Positions 1 through 11,300 of a DNA stretch of 64,000 nt are shown in pieces. Positions within the stretch are counted from its first letter, which is position 1, and each line of letters starts with the position of its first letter. Source of the DNA: Conus ventricosus. Taxonomy: Eukaryota > Mollusca > Gastropoda > Neogastropoda > Conidae. The notes beneath the pieces were generated by a model. That model worked only from the letters and a program-made list of their open reading frames with translations. It ran no database searches and had not been told where the DNA came from. Where the stretch lies: the NCBI GenBank assembly GCA_018398815.1, contig CM031601.1, positions 20,834,466 to 20,898,465 on the forward strand, in the 5' to 3' direction. The translations under genes and the position numbers were made by a program.

Positions 1-1410
1 CAAATATGTCCTCCTGAGAATCAGAATTATCAAATGAGTTAAAAACACTCTGAAAATGATCGTGCCACTGTTCAACCGATATTTGATTGTAGATAAAAGT
101 TTTTTTGCTTATTGATCTTATTGTTGACCAAAACAATTTTGGGTTGTTAACAGATGCTTTCAGTTTTACTAATCTATCAAAATCAAATTTCTTCTTTTTA
201 TCTTTTTTTAATTTATTATAATCTGTTCTAGCCTTTACGTAACTTTGTCTTCGTTCAATAAGGTTTGTTTTAGAACGTCTGTAACTTCTGAGGAGGCCCT
301 TGACTTGTTTTTTCATTCTTTCACAATTCCTATCAAACCAATCATTAACTTTTTTTGTATACCTCCCAACCACACGAACCATACACGCAGCAGCTCCATA
401 TAGCGCATTCGAAAAAAGATCAACACATTCATTTACATCAAAATCCAAAAGATTGTTTGCTCGTTCCATGCTCTCTTTAAACGTATTAGATTCCAGTTCC
501 TCTCTATATATCTGTGCATTTTCCTCACACCACACAACTTTTTCCTCGCCACGCACTGTTGTCTCTCTTTCCACAACACTCTCTCCTTTCTCCCATCGCA
601 TTTCAACAGGCAAGTGCCAAGAATACAATTGTTCATTAATAAGCATGTCACAGTAACCATGTAGTTCCTCAGACACAATAAAATAATCAATGGTACTGCT
701 TCCGTGCGGTGAAATATATGTAAAATCGCCATGTGAATCCCTTGACAGCAACCATTTAATATTATTAAACCAGACATGAAACAAAAGTCCAACAGTGATT
801 TACCAAATTCATTAACAGTTGTATCATTAGAACATCGTAGGAACCTTTCTCCTTCATCATAATCCAGGTTTTCATTAGGGTGTAAATAATCAATCATATT
901 TTCAATTTTCGGTTGTTCATATCCTGTCCTAGAATTAAGATCGCCACAAAAAATAACATACATATCTTCCTTTTCGAGCAAGTCTGACAGGTGTTCTTCA
1001 AAAATAAGAATGCCATTTTTCATGTCACAGTTATTATAATAAGGACTACCTTCAGGGGGAACATAACCAGCAATGAATAAAACGTCTTTTTCCATATCAA
1101 ATAAACATTTATCCAATTTCAAAACAATCAAATTATCGCACTTTACTCTAACTTGCATAACAAACTGAGAAAAGCAGTCTTTTTACCAGCACCAAAACTC
1201 CACCTGAATTTCTTCCATGCGAAGACAATTTCGTTGCAGGAGCATCATATTTGCATGATCTTGAAACATATTACAGAAATCATATGTACCAACAAAAGTC
1301 TCAGTCAAGCACACGAAATCAAATTCACGAACATAATTAATAAAAGATAAATCATTAATTTTACTCAAAAGGCCCTCGATGTTATAACACAGAAACGTTA
1401 ATCGCGTTGC
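1..1410 (-). mobile_element. LINE ORF2, endonuclease part (RT beyond window edge)
   Basis: Minus-strand reading in shifting frames gives an endonuclease/exonuclease/phosphatase (EEP) domain. It opens near 1410 with FLCYNIEGLLSKI, continues DFVCLTET, and has the catalytic-type motif IFCGDLNSRTG near 950-970. A basic linker typical of the region between endonuclease and reverse transcriptase follows to the window edge. Frames break near 1240 and 760, so this copy cannot make an intact protein as read. EEP domains of non-LTR retrotransposons nick the target DNA to prime reverse transcription. ORF1 of the same element lies just upstream on the same strand. The clade cannot be fixed without the RT. 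Confidence 0.85.
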
Positions 1411-1749
1411 CGGTTGATCATGCTTGTCCTATTTGTCACTGGAGCGTGACCCAGATCGCAACGCTCGCCCATCGTCACTGCCACTACCAGTGGCCGCGGG
1501 AAATGTGCGAGCGTTCACTGACAGGTAACCTTTCAACTCTGTCTGCTGTCTGTCTTTACTACGGTCTGCACGTGTTACCCCCCTCCATCTATTTCCCCCT
1601 CCCCCACCACGCCTGCGCTGTCCCTCACCACGTGAAGCCGAGGTCGATTTCATCCCACCAATCTCCCCCTCTGTCCTTCCCCTTTTGCTGTGAGAAGAAT
1701 GGCTAGGTGGGCGTTGTCCGGGGTCACATGACGCGAGGTTTCCCCACTG

Positions 1750-2568
1750 CTAATAATAGCGGGAGTTTGTTGATGTGTCCCCTGGCGTTGTTGGCGTGTT
1801 GCCCCTCTCTGCCCCTTGTGTTCCTTCCATCGGTCCGTGTGGGATGTTGTGCGGGTGTGGGTCTGTCATCCGTGCCTGGTCCTTGCCTGGTGCCTGATCG
1901 TTTCTGGGAGGTCGTTTGGGCCCGATCGTCATTACACCTCGCACAAAATAAGCAGAGAGTCCATCCCTTTTTGCCTGTGAAACCATGGCTGCCTGACGTC
2001 TGGTAAGATCGTTTGCGATCCGGACACCTTGGGCCTGCAGCTGATCACGACAGTCTCTATTCTTTAACAGTTCCATCTTGTCCCTCCAGTTTCTGAGTTT
2101 GATGATCATGGGTTTGGGATCACCTTGTCCTATCCGATGGGCTCGGACAATATCGTCTTCAGACCATTTCTTTGGGCCATCAACGCTATTCAATGCATGC
2201 ACAACAGCTGCAGCACACTCATCATAGCTTTCTCTCGGCGCCTGTTGAGGGATTCCAAACAGTCGGAGATTATCCCTGCGGGAAAATTCTTCCAAGCGGT
2301 CTATTTCAGCATTCATGTGACTGATTTCGGTTCGAAAATTTTCAACAGACTCCGATAGTACCTGTGTCTCTTCTTTCTGTTTACGTGTGGCCGAGTGCAG
2401 TTCTGTGACGTCATCATTTATCTGGGAGACAGTGTTTGACAGATATGTGTTGTTTTCTTCCAGCCTATTGCAACGTTCACCGATCTCGTCACATTTCACA
2501 TTCACTCTTTCCAGCTCAGACTTGATGGCAGACAGATCACCTCTAATCATGCTTAATTCCTGGCTCAC
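1750..2568 (-). CDS. LINE ORF1 protein (coiled coil plus RRM-like domain)
   Basis: A 272-residue ORF starts at the ATG at 2568. Residues 1-95 are heptad-rich and charged, as in a trimerising coiled coil. Residues about 95-195 carry the L1-type ORF1 signature: FSRRDNLRLFGIP, then DIVRAHRIGQ, then KPMIIKLRNWRDK and VRIANDLTRRQ. The tail is Pro/Gly/Asn-rich and disordered. In this family the protein binds element RNA as a chaperone. The ORF is intact and is followed about 340 bp downstream by the endonuclease ORF, so both belong to one minus-strand element. A (GA)n tract abuts its start. Confidence 0.88.
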   Translation of the reverse strand: MSQELSMIRGDLSAIKSELERVNVKCDEIGERCNRLEENNTYLSNTVSQINDDVTELHSATRKQKEETQVLSESVENFRTEISHMNAEIDRLEEFSRRDNLRLFGIPQQAPRESYDECAAAVVHALNSVDGPKKWSEDDIVRAHRIGQGDPKPMIIKLRNWRDKMELLKNRDCRDQLQAQGVRIANDLTRRQAAMVSQAKRDGLSAYFVRGVMTIGPKRPPRNDQAPGKDQARMTDPHPHNIPHGPMEGTQGAERGNTPTTPGDTSTNSRYY

Positions 2569-2572
2569 ACAC

Positions 2573-2573
<1 letters not shown>

Positions 2574-2641
<68 letters not shown>
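2574..2641. repeat. (GA)n microsatellite before the LINE ORF1 start
   Basis: About 33 dinucleotide repeats, almost pure. On the minus strand this is a (CT)n tract lying directly upstream of the ORF1 ATG, so it may be part of the element's 5' UTR or a later expansion. Confidence 0.95.
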
Positions 2642-2646
<5 letters not shown>

Positions 2647-2715
2647 CGTTTGGATCTATATTTGGAGGGAGTGAATTTGAAATCTGCCAGACCTACGATG
2701 CACGTCATCCTATTA

Positions 2716-3146
2716 TCATTTCTTACCCCATATCTTGTGACCAATTTCGTACTTCAGCACCGGCCAGACAGCTACCACATCATGGGTCGTCAGCGACTCC
2801 AGCAACTTGGTGGGGATGTTGTGGACCCTGAAGGTGCCTGCGCCTTGCTGCATAGACACAGGGAGGTACTTGGACACATCGTAGGACGTCGCTCCCTCGG
2901 CTAGCACTACCTGAGCTTCCGTTCGCAGGGAAGGCGAAGGTGAGGACGAGTCGGCTTTGGATGTAGTGGCAACGGGGCGAGGTCGAGGCACTTTGCGGGG
3001 GTTTCGGTGCTCTCCTCATGTTGAGGTTCTTTCTGGGCAGCACTGGCTGCTGTCTCTGCCGGTTTTGAACTGCCGGGGCTTTTACGGTCGTCTATGCTAG
3101 GCCGCCGCTGCTGATCTGGCAGCAGCCGACTGCCTGACGCCATCAC
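2716..3146 (-). CDS. Unidentified ORF, broken by one frameshift
   Basis: An ATG at 3146 opens a Pro/Ser/Gln-rich segment (starts MMASGSRLLPDQQ) that runs out of frame near 2990, at a run of five C. In the next frame the reading continues VPRPRPVATTSKADSS and then an ordered-looking stretch with TSYDVSKYLPVSMQQGAG, HNIPTKLLESLTTHDVVAVW and a stop near 2716. I do not recognise a family. It lies immediately upstream of, and on the same strand as, the LINE ORF1, separated by the (GA)n tract. It could be the true N-terminal part of that element's ORF1, a 5' leader ORF, or an older gene fragment. Confidence 0.4.
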
Positions 3147-3295
3147 ATCTTTACGTCATGTTCAGGCGTGTTAATCTTGTGTGTGGCGTCATTTGTATGA
3201 CGTCTATAGCTAAGCACCGGCGGACGTTCCGACAAAGCAGCGTGCTCCTGCGACCACCCTTCTCCATCTCAGCGTCTTCATATGACCTCATTTTA

Positions 3296-3296
<1 letters not shown>

Positions 3297-3350
<54 letters not shown>

Positions 3351-3400
3351 AGCGCGCGGTGCGTGCTACTACTACTACTACTACTACTGGCCTATACTAC
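3297..3400. repeat. (TG)n, GC-alternating and (TAC)n microsatellite
   Basis: A TG run at 3297-3344 passes into alternating CG bases (potential Z-DNA) and then a short TAC run at 3366-3400. The rest of 3150-4270 holds no gene that I can recognise. It contains an A27 run at 4024-4050 and G-rich stretches at 4198-4245. Confidence 0.9.
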
Positions 3401-4275
3401 TACTAGCCTATCTACACCACACACTTACCATGTCTTTGCAATATTACAGTCATAGGCGGACAAGATCAGAAACAATATCAAAATAAGTCAGTTAATGCAT
3501 TTACTAATTTTGTGAAAGCAGAACCGTTAGGACATGATCCCCGCCCTCCCTCACCACCCCACCCTCCCTCTATCTCTCTCTTCCCAGCCGCTGACTTTGA
3601 TTCTTACTATGAATTCTTTGTTTTACAACGGTCAAATCTAGGCATAGTCGGCCTAACAAACTATAGTTGTATGCATCAAACATGGTTGCAGTTTAAACAG
3701 AGACCCTACTGAAATAACGGAACTAAGTAGGACTGAAACGAACTTAAAGAGAGACCCTAATTGACATAAAGAGAACTTAGTAGGACTGAAAAAGAACTCC
3801 CAAGAAACTAAACGTTTCCCGTGTCGCAGTCCGATCACTGCGAAAATGGAAGGAGGCTGGGTGTGGACATGGCGGGGCAGGGGAGCGAAAGGTAGGTGAC
3901 TGAGGAAGGTGGGGTGTGGAGGGAACGGAAAGGGGAGATGGGGATCTTAATCTTGATCTTGATTGATAGTCGATAGGGCCACACTGTGGCATAACATCGA
4001 CGGAAGAACTTGGGGAGAGCACCCCAAAAAAAAAAAAAAAAAAAAAAAAATCTACATGTACATGTTTGATGGTCTGACAAAAGATAGTTCGCCCTACGGC
4101 GTACAGTCTTTGGTCTGACCAGCCAGCGCACGTTCAGCGCGCGTTGACATGATGCCAAGCCTCTGCAGCAGTCGTGGAAGAGGGGAAAAGGGAAAGGAGT
4201 GGGGGGGGGGGGGGGGAAGGGGGGGGGGGAGAGGGAGGGGGAGGTGGAGGAAAGGGGTGGGTGGGAGGTGTTTGT

Positions 4276-5212
4276 TTACTTCTCTTTGGGGGGCTGTTCG
4301 AGGAGGCTCTTGAATTCCTCCACAGTCCCTGCCGAAACAACACTGTTGTCTAGGTTGTTCCATTCCCTGATGGTTCGTGGGAAAAAAGCTGTAGGCCTAC
4401 TTGAAGACAAATGTTGCAGTATGCTGGATGTTAAAGCAGTGCTGGTGGTTCCTTGCGTATTGCTCCACAATGTTTTTCCTTCTTGATTTTTCGCTCTGGT
4501 GGATCTTATAAGTCTTTTGTTTCGGACAGGCGTCAGGTATTTGTCCGCCTCTGTGCCAGGAAGATGTCCTTCGATGATCTTAAATAAGAAGGTGAGCGGT
4601 GTTGCGGTCTTCTTTCCTGCAGCGAAGGGAAGCCAATGTCCTGTAGCATTGCTGTGACACAGCCTGGGTTTCGGGACCGGTAATCTCGCTTTATGTATCT
4701 GGCTGTTCTGCGTTGGATGCCTTCTATCCTATCAATTTCGCTTTGCGGTATATGGGTCCCAGACTGTGGAGCTGTACTCTAGAAGGACCTGACACGAGAG
4801 ACATACGCTGTTTGCGGCAGGCTTCAGAACAAAAGCGCAGGTTCCTACGAAGCATACCCAGGCTGGCGTTTGCTTTCTTGGCGATCTTGTCTATGTGAGC
4901 GGACAAAGACAGGTTTTCGCTTATTTCAACTCCAAGATAGGGGTAAGAGTCCACATGCTGTAGGATGTGGTTGTCCAGCTGGTAGAAGAGAGGTGATGGT
5001 CGTACACTCATGATGTAACATTTCTTGGCATTGAATCTCATGCCCCATTCTTTAGCCCAGGTTTCTAGTTTTTTCAAGTCATCTTGCATGGCGATGCGGT
5101 CTGCCCGAGTCTTAATTTCTCGATACAGAAGGCAGTTGTCTGCAAAGAGCCTGACTTGAGATCAAACGGAGGCAGGTAGGTCGTTGATGTGGAATAAGAA
5201 TAGTGACCTGGG
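4276..5212 (-). mobile_element. LINE 3' end, RT C-terminal fragment (5'-truncated)
   Basis: Minus-strand reading gives the end of a reverse transcriptase: FHINDLP near 5200, then the palm motif region VRLFADNCLLYR near 5140. The thumb follows at 5089-4724 (LKKLETWAKEWGMRFNAKK, YPYLGVEISENLSLSAHI, KKANASLGMLRRNL). The terminal domain has RTIREWNNLDN near 4360 and stops at 4276. The usual FADD catalytic motif reads FADN, and frames shift between 4724 and 4470, so the copy is dead. The truncation at about 5212 is typical of aborted target-primed reverse transcription. It is CR1/L2-like in style, by inference only. Confidence 0.85.
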
Positions 5213-5634
5213 ATTGGTGAACGAGATGGCATTTGTCTATGCTCATATCACTAGGTCTATGGGTTTACTTGATTGTATTTTACTTTATCTTTTAAAAGCT
5301 CTACCTCAAGTTTCATTGGTGACATTCGTCTCTGAATATAACCGCTCGAAGTTTACTCAGGTCACTTGTTTGAAGGGAAGCTACTCTGTTTTGAGAAATA
5401 CTATTCTGCACTTAATTCACAAAAATAAACAGACTCTGTGCTTGAATTTTATTAGAAAAGCAACCACAACAGCTTGATTACGCATAGTAAGCTACACAAG
5501 ACTGTGTGTATTCAGATCTTTCATTACAAAATCGTTATTTTCATTGGTGATTTGCTGCGGGCTATATACACATATTTTTGTCGGCTTTCTTGGGGAGACA
5601 CGACGTCAGCGTGCGAAACAAAAAAGCTGTCAAG
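5213..5634 (+). promoter_or_regulatory. Putative BBS7 promoter and 5' UTR region
   Basis: This is the 420 bp between the upstream LINE fragment and the BBS7 start codon, so any proximal promoter should lie here. No TATA box at a convincing distance is visible. A CRE-like core GACGTCAG lies at 5602-5609. I did not find an RFX X-box pair, the element expected for many cilium genes. The transcription start is unknown, and an untranslated first exon further upstream is possible. Confidence 0.3.
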
Positions 5635-5673
5635 ATGATGGAACTAGACTTACAACGAGTTGACTATTTACAG
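5635..5673 (+). CDS. BBS7: BBS7 exon 1 (residues 1-13)
   Basis: It reads [13 protein letters not shown] and ends at CAG before gtttgg (phase 0), matching the short first exon and the DYLQ motif of vertebrate BBS7. Two ATGs stand side by side at 5635 and 5638; the second has G at -3 and G at +4, a good initiation context. A (GT)n tract begins 33 bp into intron 1. Confidence 0.9.
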
Positions 5674-5704
5674 GTTTGGTTCTGGCAGAATATGCGCATG
5701 TTTG

Positions 5705-5742
<38 letters not shown>

Positions 5743-6646
5743 AAGTCGTCTTACCACTAAAACAGGACTTATAGGTGCAAGTTGAATACTATAAGCCTAC
5801 TAGCGCATTACATTGAAAACCAGTTGTAGCGCATTACATTGAAAACCAGTTGTAGTACCACGTTTTATCTCTTGTAAGACAATTTAGAACTGTGAGATGT
5901 CGTCTCCTCTTCTGAATAAGCATGTACGTTTGTAAAATATGTACAAGCATGATTATTCTCACATGCAAACCAAAACTGGAACTCGCAGTTGAGCTCCATA
6001 CGTCTCGTCTGTTGGCATTATCATTATCAAGCACCATGCCTTTGGTTTGTTCACAAAGAGAAATAAACCAGTTGAGAACAAACCAAAGGAATGGTGCCTG
6101 ATCATGATAAGGCATGGTTCATTTCTCTTAATGCATGTGCACAATGCAGAGAAATGAACCCTTTAACTTAAGAACAAACCAAAGAGATGGTGCCAATCAA
6201 GAACTAGCTGACAGGAACGCTTTACACCAGAGAGCTGCAGAAATCAACACAGTGGGCGTCTTTTGTATCGAGGGGTTCCTGGTTCATTACAATCACCAAA
6301 CATGATCCCCCCCCCCCCCCCCCACACACACACACTTTTGTTTTGCCCAGGGGGTGGGAGGAATATTAAAACAGTAAAAGAAGATAAATTTCATTTTGCC
6401 AGTGACTGCAACTGTCTTCCTCAACCCATGCCTGTTTCATTTATCAATCTCGATGAAACGCTTCCAATCCATAATTTAATCCAATCCTTAATTTAAGTGC
6501 TCCCCTCCCATTTCAAGTCCCTTCCAATCCCCAGTTCAGTTCAACCCCTCCCCCTCCCTTTTCTGCCCCCTCTCCTGACCAAACAGCTGATAATCCAGAT
6601 AGCTCTTCACGTTTTGATTCACTTCCCCAACCCCTTGACCCCCCCC

Positions 6647-6706
<60 letters not shown>

Positions 6707-7381
6707 ACATCAAAACGATCAAAGTGATCATAGTGTATTCCGAGTAAAGAGAATAAAAAGAGATTTACAAATTGTCCAGCCTTACATATTAAAGAGTAAG
6801 CAGTGAAACAATTTGAACACGCAACTTTAGGTTTGCTTGAATATTATGATGCCAAACCTGCTAATAGTTTGTCCACGTTAAATGAATTGGTGAAAAGACA
6901 AAAAAGAACCTTTGATGAAAACTGACCTATGTTTACAGGGTGGTTTTTTTTTTACTAACAGAGTTGTTTATTTTAGGAATTCATGATTAGTCTGCATTGT
7001 TACAGCATGAACACTTAACTGTTCAATAAACTAATCCGACAAATATTAGGAAGGCAAACTGTTTTTATGATAGTCAGGCTGTACTGTACACTTGTATACC
7101 AAGACCTGAGTGATAGAGCAGGTAAAAGGCTGTTAGAAAGCTCGCTGATATTATAACATGCTAACATAGAAAGTAAACAAAATTTATGTCAATAATTTTG
7201 TATGTACCACTTTAAATAGCTTCAAATAAGTTTATTCACATCTGATATCAGTTTTTCTTCTCTTCGTTATATGTGCATACATATTCCCATTTTCAGCATC
7301 TTTCAAATAGCAAGAACATATATATGTGCGTGTGTGTGTGTGCACGCGCATGCGCGCGCGCACATGTGTGTGTGTATGTGT

Positions 7382-7438
<57 letters not shown>

Positions 7439-8316
7439 GTCATAAATATGAGTATGCATTTGTAACTAAAATTGGAATTGGTTTCCATAATATTTACTGA
7501 TTCATCATCCGTTGTTGGTGCCTTGTGTGTTTTTTTATAGGTGGGGACAACACAAAAGGCAACGATGAAACTGATGCCTATATCAGGGAAACTTCAGAAG
7601 GTATGCACATATAGATACTTTATTTGTTTGTTGGGTACCACTCTTTTAAGACAATAGTACATTAGTAGCTTAGCTGTGATAGTTCATAGTATCTCACAGA
7701 GACAGCACCTGTAAAACTAAAAGAGGAAACATCAGACCTACTGCCTGTTGTTACCATGGAAGTTAGCTTTCACAGAGAAATAACAAACTAGAAACTGTAA
7801 TAAACTAAACAGTTAGTCCAGTACATCCAAAGAGCTGGCTGACAAGCAGACACTTGGCGACGGTGGTAGCAAGAAGACGTGTATCCCCTGTTTCCCAGTG
7901 CAAACAACTGCAACTGTACTCCTTTTCTTTTATTTGTAGGTCTATACCCACAACACTTTTATCAAATGAGGACAGAGTTCATCTGAGTTGTATGCTGGAT
8001 ATGGATATTTGTCCTGTGTCATAGTTCACATGAATTATATGATGAGTATACTCACACAATGTTTTTGTCAAACAAGATTGTAGTTCACATGAAGTGCATG
8101 GTGGATGTATGTACCCATAATACAGTAGTCATGGTGGGTCAGGTCTCAGCTGAAGTGTATGGTGAATGACACGTCACAGTCCATAAACCAGTGAGCAATC
8201 AGTGTTCCATGTTATGTGGACTGGGTTCTGTGTGCAGATTGCTGTGGCTGACAATGACGGGGTGCTGCAAGTGTTTGGCATGAAAAAGGGAGAGGTGCAG
8301 GTATGTAAGGTGCCTG

Positions 8317-8380
<64 letters not shown>

Positions 8381-11300
8381 ATGTATGTGTGTGTGTGTGT
8401 GTATGCGCGCATGTGTATGTGCGCATGAGTGTGTGTGTGTGTGTGCATGTGTTTTCTGTGGGCTGTGTAAATTGTGTCAAAGCCTAAGTTGTCATGTTTA
8501 AGCACATGTCAGCATTCTTCTTAAAAGTTATAACAGTTTCACAGAGAATGAGGGTTAGAGGGCTTTTCGACAGAGCAGAGCAGGTTTGTATCCAGTAGAA
8601 GAGGGAGCACTGAGAGACATACTTTTCTAGAGAGCACACGCGTGGCTGTTGACACTTTCCCTTTCTGTCTACTACTGAGTTGACATGTTCAGGACTACAC
8701 AGGTGTGAGCTTCTTTCTTTCTCTCTGCCACCGAGTTGACCAGCGTTCTTGCATGCAGCATGCTGCACAGCTGTCAACTCCCTTCTCTCTGTTACTAGTG
8801 GACCTTTTTCCATCCACACTGCACAGCACGCGGCTGTGTGCTCCCTTCTTTGGCTTGTCTGCCGCGCTGACCAGATTTTTGGCACAGTTAAATTACACCA
8901 TTTCAGTACATGTTTTGAAGTTGAAATGCACAGTGTATTTTATGTGACTTGGTGTGGGACCATGAACAACATGATGCGGCTGTTAACTGAAAAAGATTTA
9001 CCCAGTGTACTGTGAGAAAATAAATAAATGCTTCATAATGAATGTGTGGGGGATTATCAGGGCTCACGATTCACACAGACTTAATGACTGGTGAGAGTTT
9101 TTTGTACTGTATGATTTTCACCCTTTATCACAGGTCAGTTGTGAGCGTGTTCACCCTTTAAGCTCGCATAAATGACTGTAATGAAAGGAGGCAGTGCAAG
9201 TTTAACCCGTAGAGTACCTTTAAGCCGTCAGCTGACGCCGCAGTAAAAATGCTTTCCCAGTGCCTATGGCCGTCATGACGTCATTCATTTTTCTTGAATT
9301 TTCATTCGTTACTATTTCTATCAACGGACTCAAATAGAGTGTGCGTAGTAAGCCTTATATGTCTGTAGTATTAAAATGATATGCAAATGACCACACGTGA
9401 GGGGAAAGCCCATTTATTCTCATCACTGACTGGATGACCAGCCAGCACTTCGTCTCGCTTGCAAAGATGGCGGCTCAACCTTCGACGAGCGCAGCGACCA
9501 AATCAACATATTTACACAGCTGAGTAGGGCTCTGCTAATCAGTTTTGACAAAGACAATAATCTTTTATTCAACGACTCACTCGAGCATGAAGGTGAGATG
9601 ATGATACTCTGTTAACTCTGTTAAAAGGTGACCGTAATCTGTAGATAGATACCAATATATTGATATTTGAAGCTGTTCATAAGTTTATCTCTGGAAGCAA
9701 CCGGTTTTAGATACATTGCCTTTTGGAGGTTTCAGCTATGACAAAAGAAGATTGTATTAAAAATCTTGCCATTATTTCAAATTGTGATGATAACAAATTA
9801 GTGTGCCTGTAGTGTGTTTCTCATCGTCTCTCTTCATTAATCTCCGTTTCTTTCTTTCTTTTTTTTTCAAATTATTTTTTCTCTTTCCGGGAAGGGGCGG
9901 GGGGTGGGGCTGTTCTCTTTTTGTATTCTTCATGCGATTTATAAACTTTAAACTGTCATTTGTTTTCATATAAATAATGTAATATTTGTGTTACTGTAGC
10001 CGCCAGGTAAATTATTTGTGTATTGTCATTTTGCAGAACACACTATAAGCGTTCAGCTTGTTGCTGCTCACTTTGTATTGTGTAAACATTGTACGTATCT
10101 GTGATTGAAGATTTGTTTAAACCACTGGGAAAGCATTTTTACTGCGGTGTCAGCTGACGGCTTAAAGGCACTCTACAGGTTAAAATCAGACCTGAAAATT
10201 GTGATGTTATTGTAAAGAAAGTGTTCGTAACTTTATTGATAATAATAATGATGATAATGAATACTTATATAGTGCATATTCATGGCTAGAGACCAAGCTC
10301 TAAGCGCTTTACAATCCACACTCGTTTACACTACGGGCTGCCTATCTGGGTAGTGCCGACTGAAGAGCTGCCAGCTGGTGCTTCATTCATTCGTTTCACG
10401 TGTCATCCAGTCAATATCGTTCAATATTGTTCACTCATTTTCCTTACTTCCTTTATTCTTTCCATTTTTCATGCAGAGTGCGTGCTCTGTGTAATGTGTC
10501 ATCCATACCAACGGCCAAACTGGCCTACTCTTCCGAAAGTTGGTGATGGGATTTTACGTGTGTGCAAGATGTTATGGGTGCGTTCACACACGGATCGTCG
10601 GCTTATAGTCTCATTCGAAGGACTGTATGGGAAATGCAGTCAGAACCAATGTTAACTCCAAGGGAAAAATCCCCCTAAACGGCCTGGCGGAGATTCGAAC
10701 CCGCAACCCCAGTATCACCAAGATTACGGGTCCGGCGCTTTACCAACTGAGCTTTTCCGGCTCTCAACTTTGAAGTTGAGAAATGTCTGGTATCTTATAC
10801 TGTACCATGTTGAACTGCTTGCAAGCTATAGCCAGTTTATAAGTTCTGTTTGGTCAGATTGTTGTGGCTTATGCAATGTTGATGACCTGACTGGCGTTGC
10901 CTAAGCATGAAGCTATATCTGTTTCCTCCATTCTACAGCCAGACACCAAGGGCAAAACAAATGCATTTTATGTTTGAGGCCCAAGTGCAGAATCGTATCT
11001 GCTTCCTCCTCTCTGTGGCGTGACATTCTTCACCTGATAAAATTTGGATATGTAATAAGATTGGCTCCAGGTGTAGGCATCAGTCATCCTAGGCACAGAC
11101 CCTCAGAGGCACACAGGTGCATGTGGATATGATGGAAGATGGAATTTTAGCTTTTAAGTAACAGATGTGCTGAAAGAAATTTCACTGCTGAGGCTTTTTT
11201 TTTAATTCTTGTGCTTTGACAGAGAGCAGTAAATTCTGATCTTTGAACCATTGTTTTTGTAGCCCTCCCGCACCTACCCACCCTCCCCAAGAAAGCAAAT

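Noticed and set aside
7745..7765. X-box-like GTTACCATGG for RFX factors
   Set aside because: Only one half-site fits and it lies in intron 2, far from the start.
10681..10765. Possible tRNA gene on the minus strand
   Set aside because: A- and B-box are present, but the flanking stems do not close and the sequence continues into a SINE body with an AT-rich tail.
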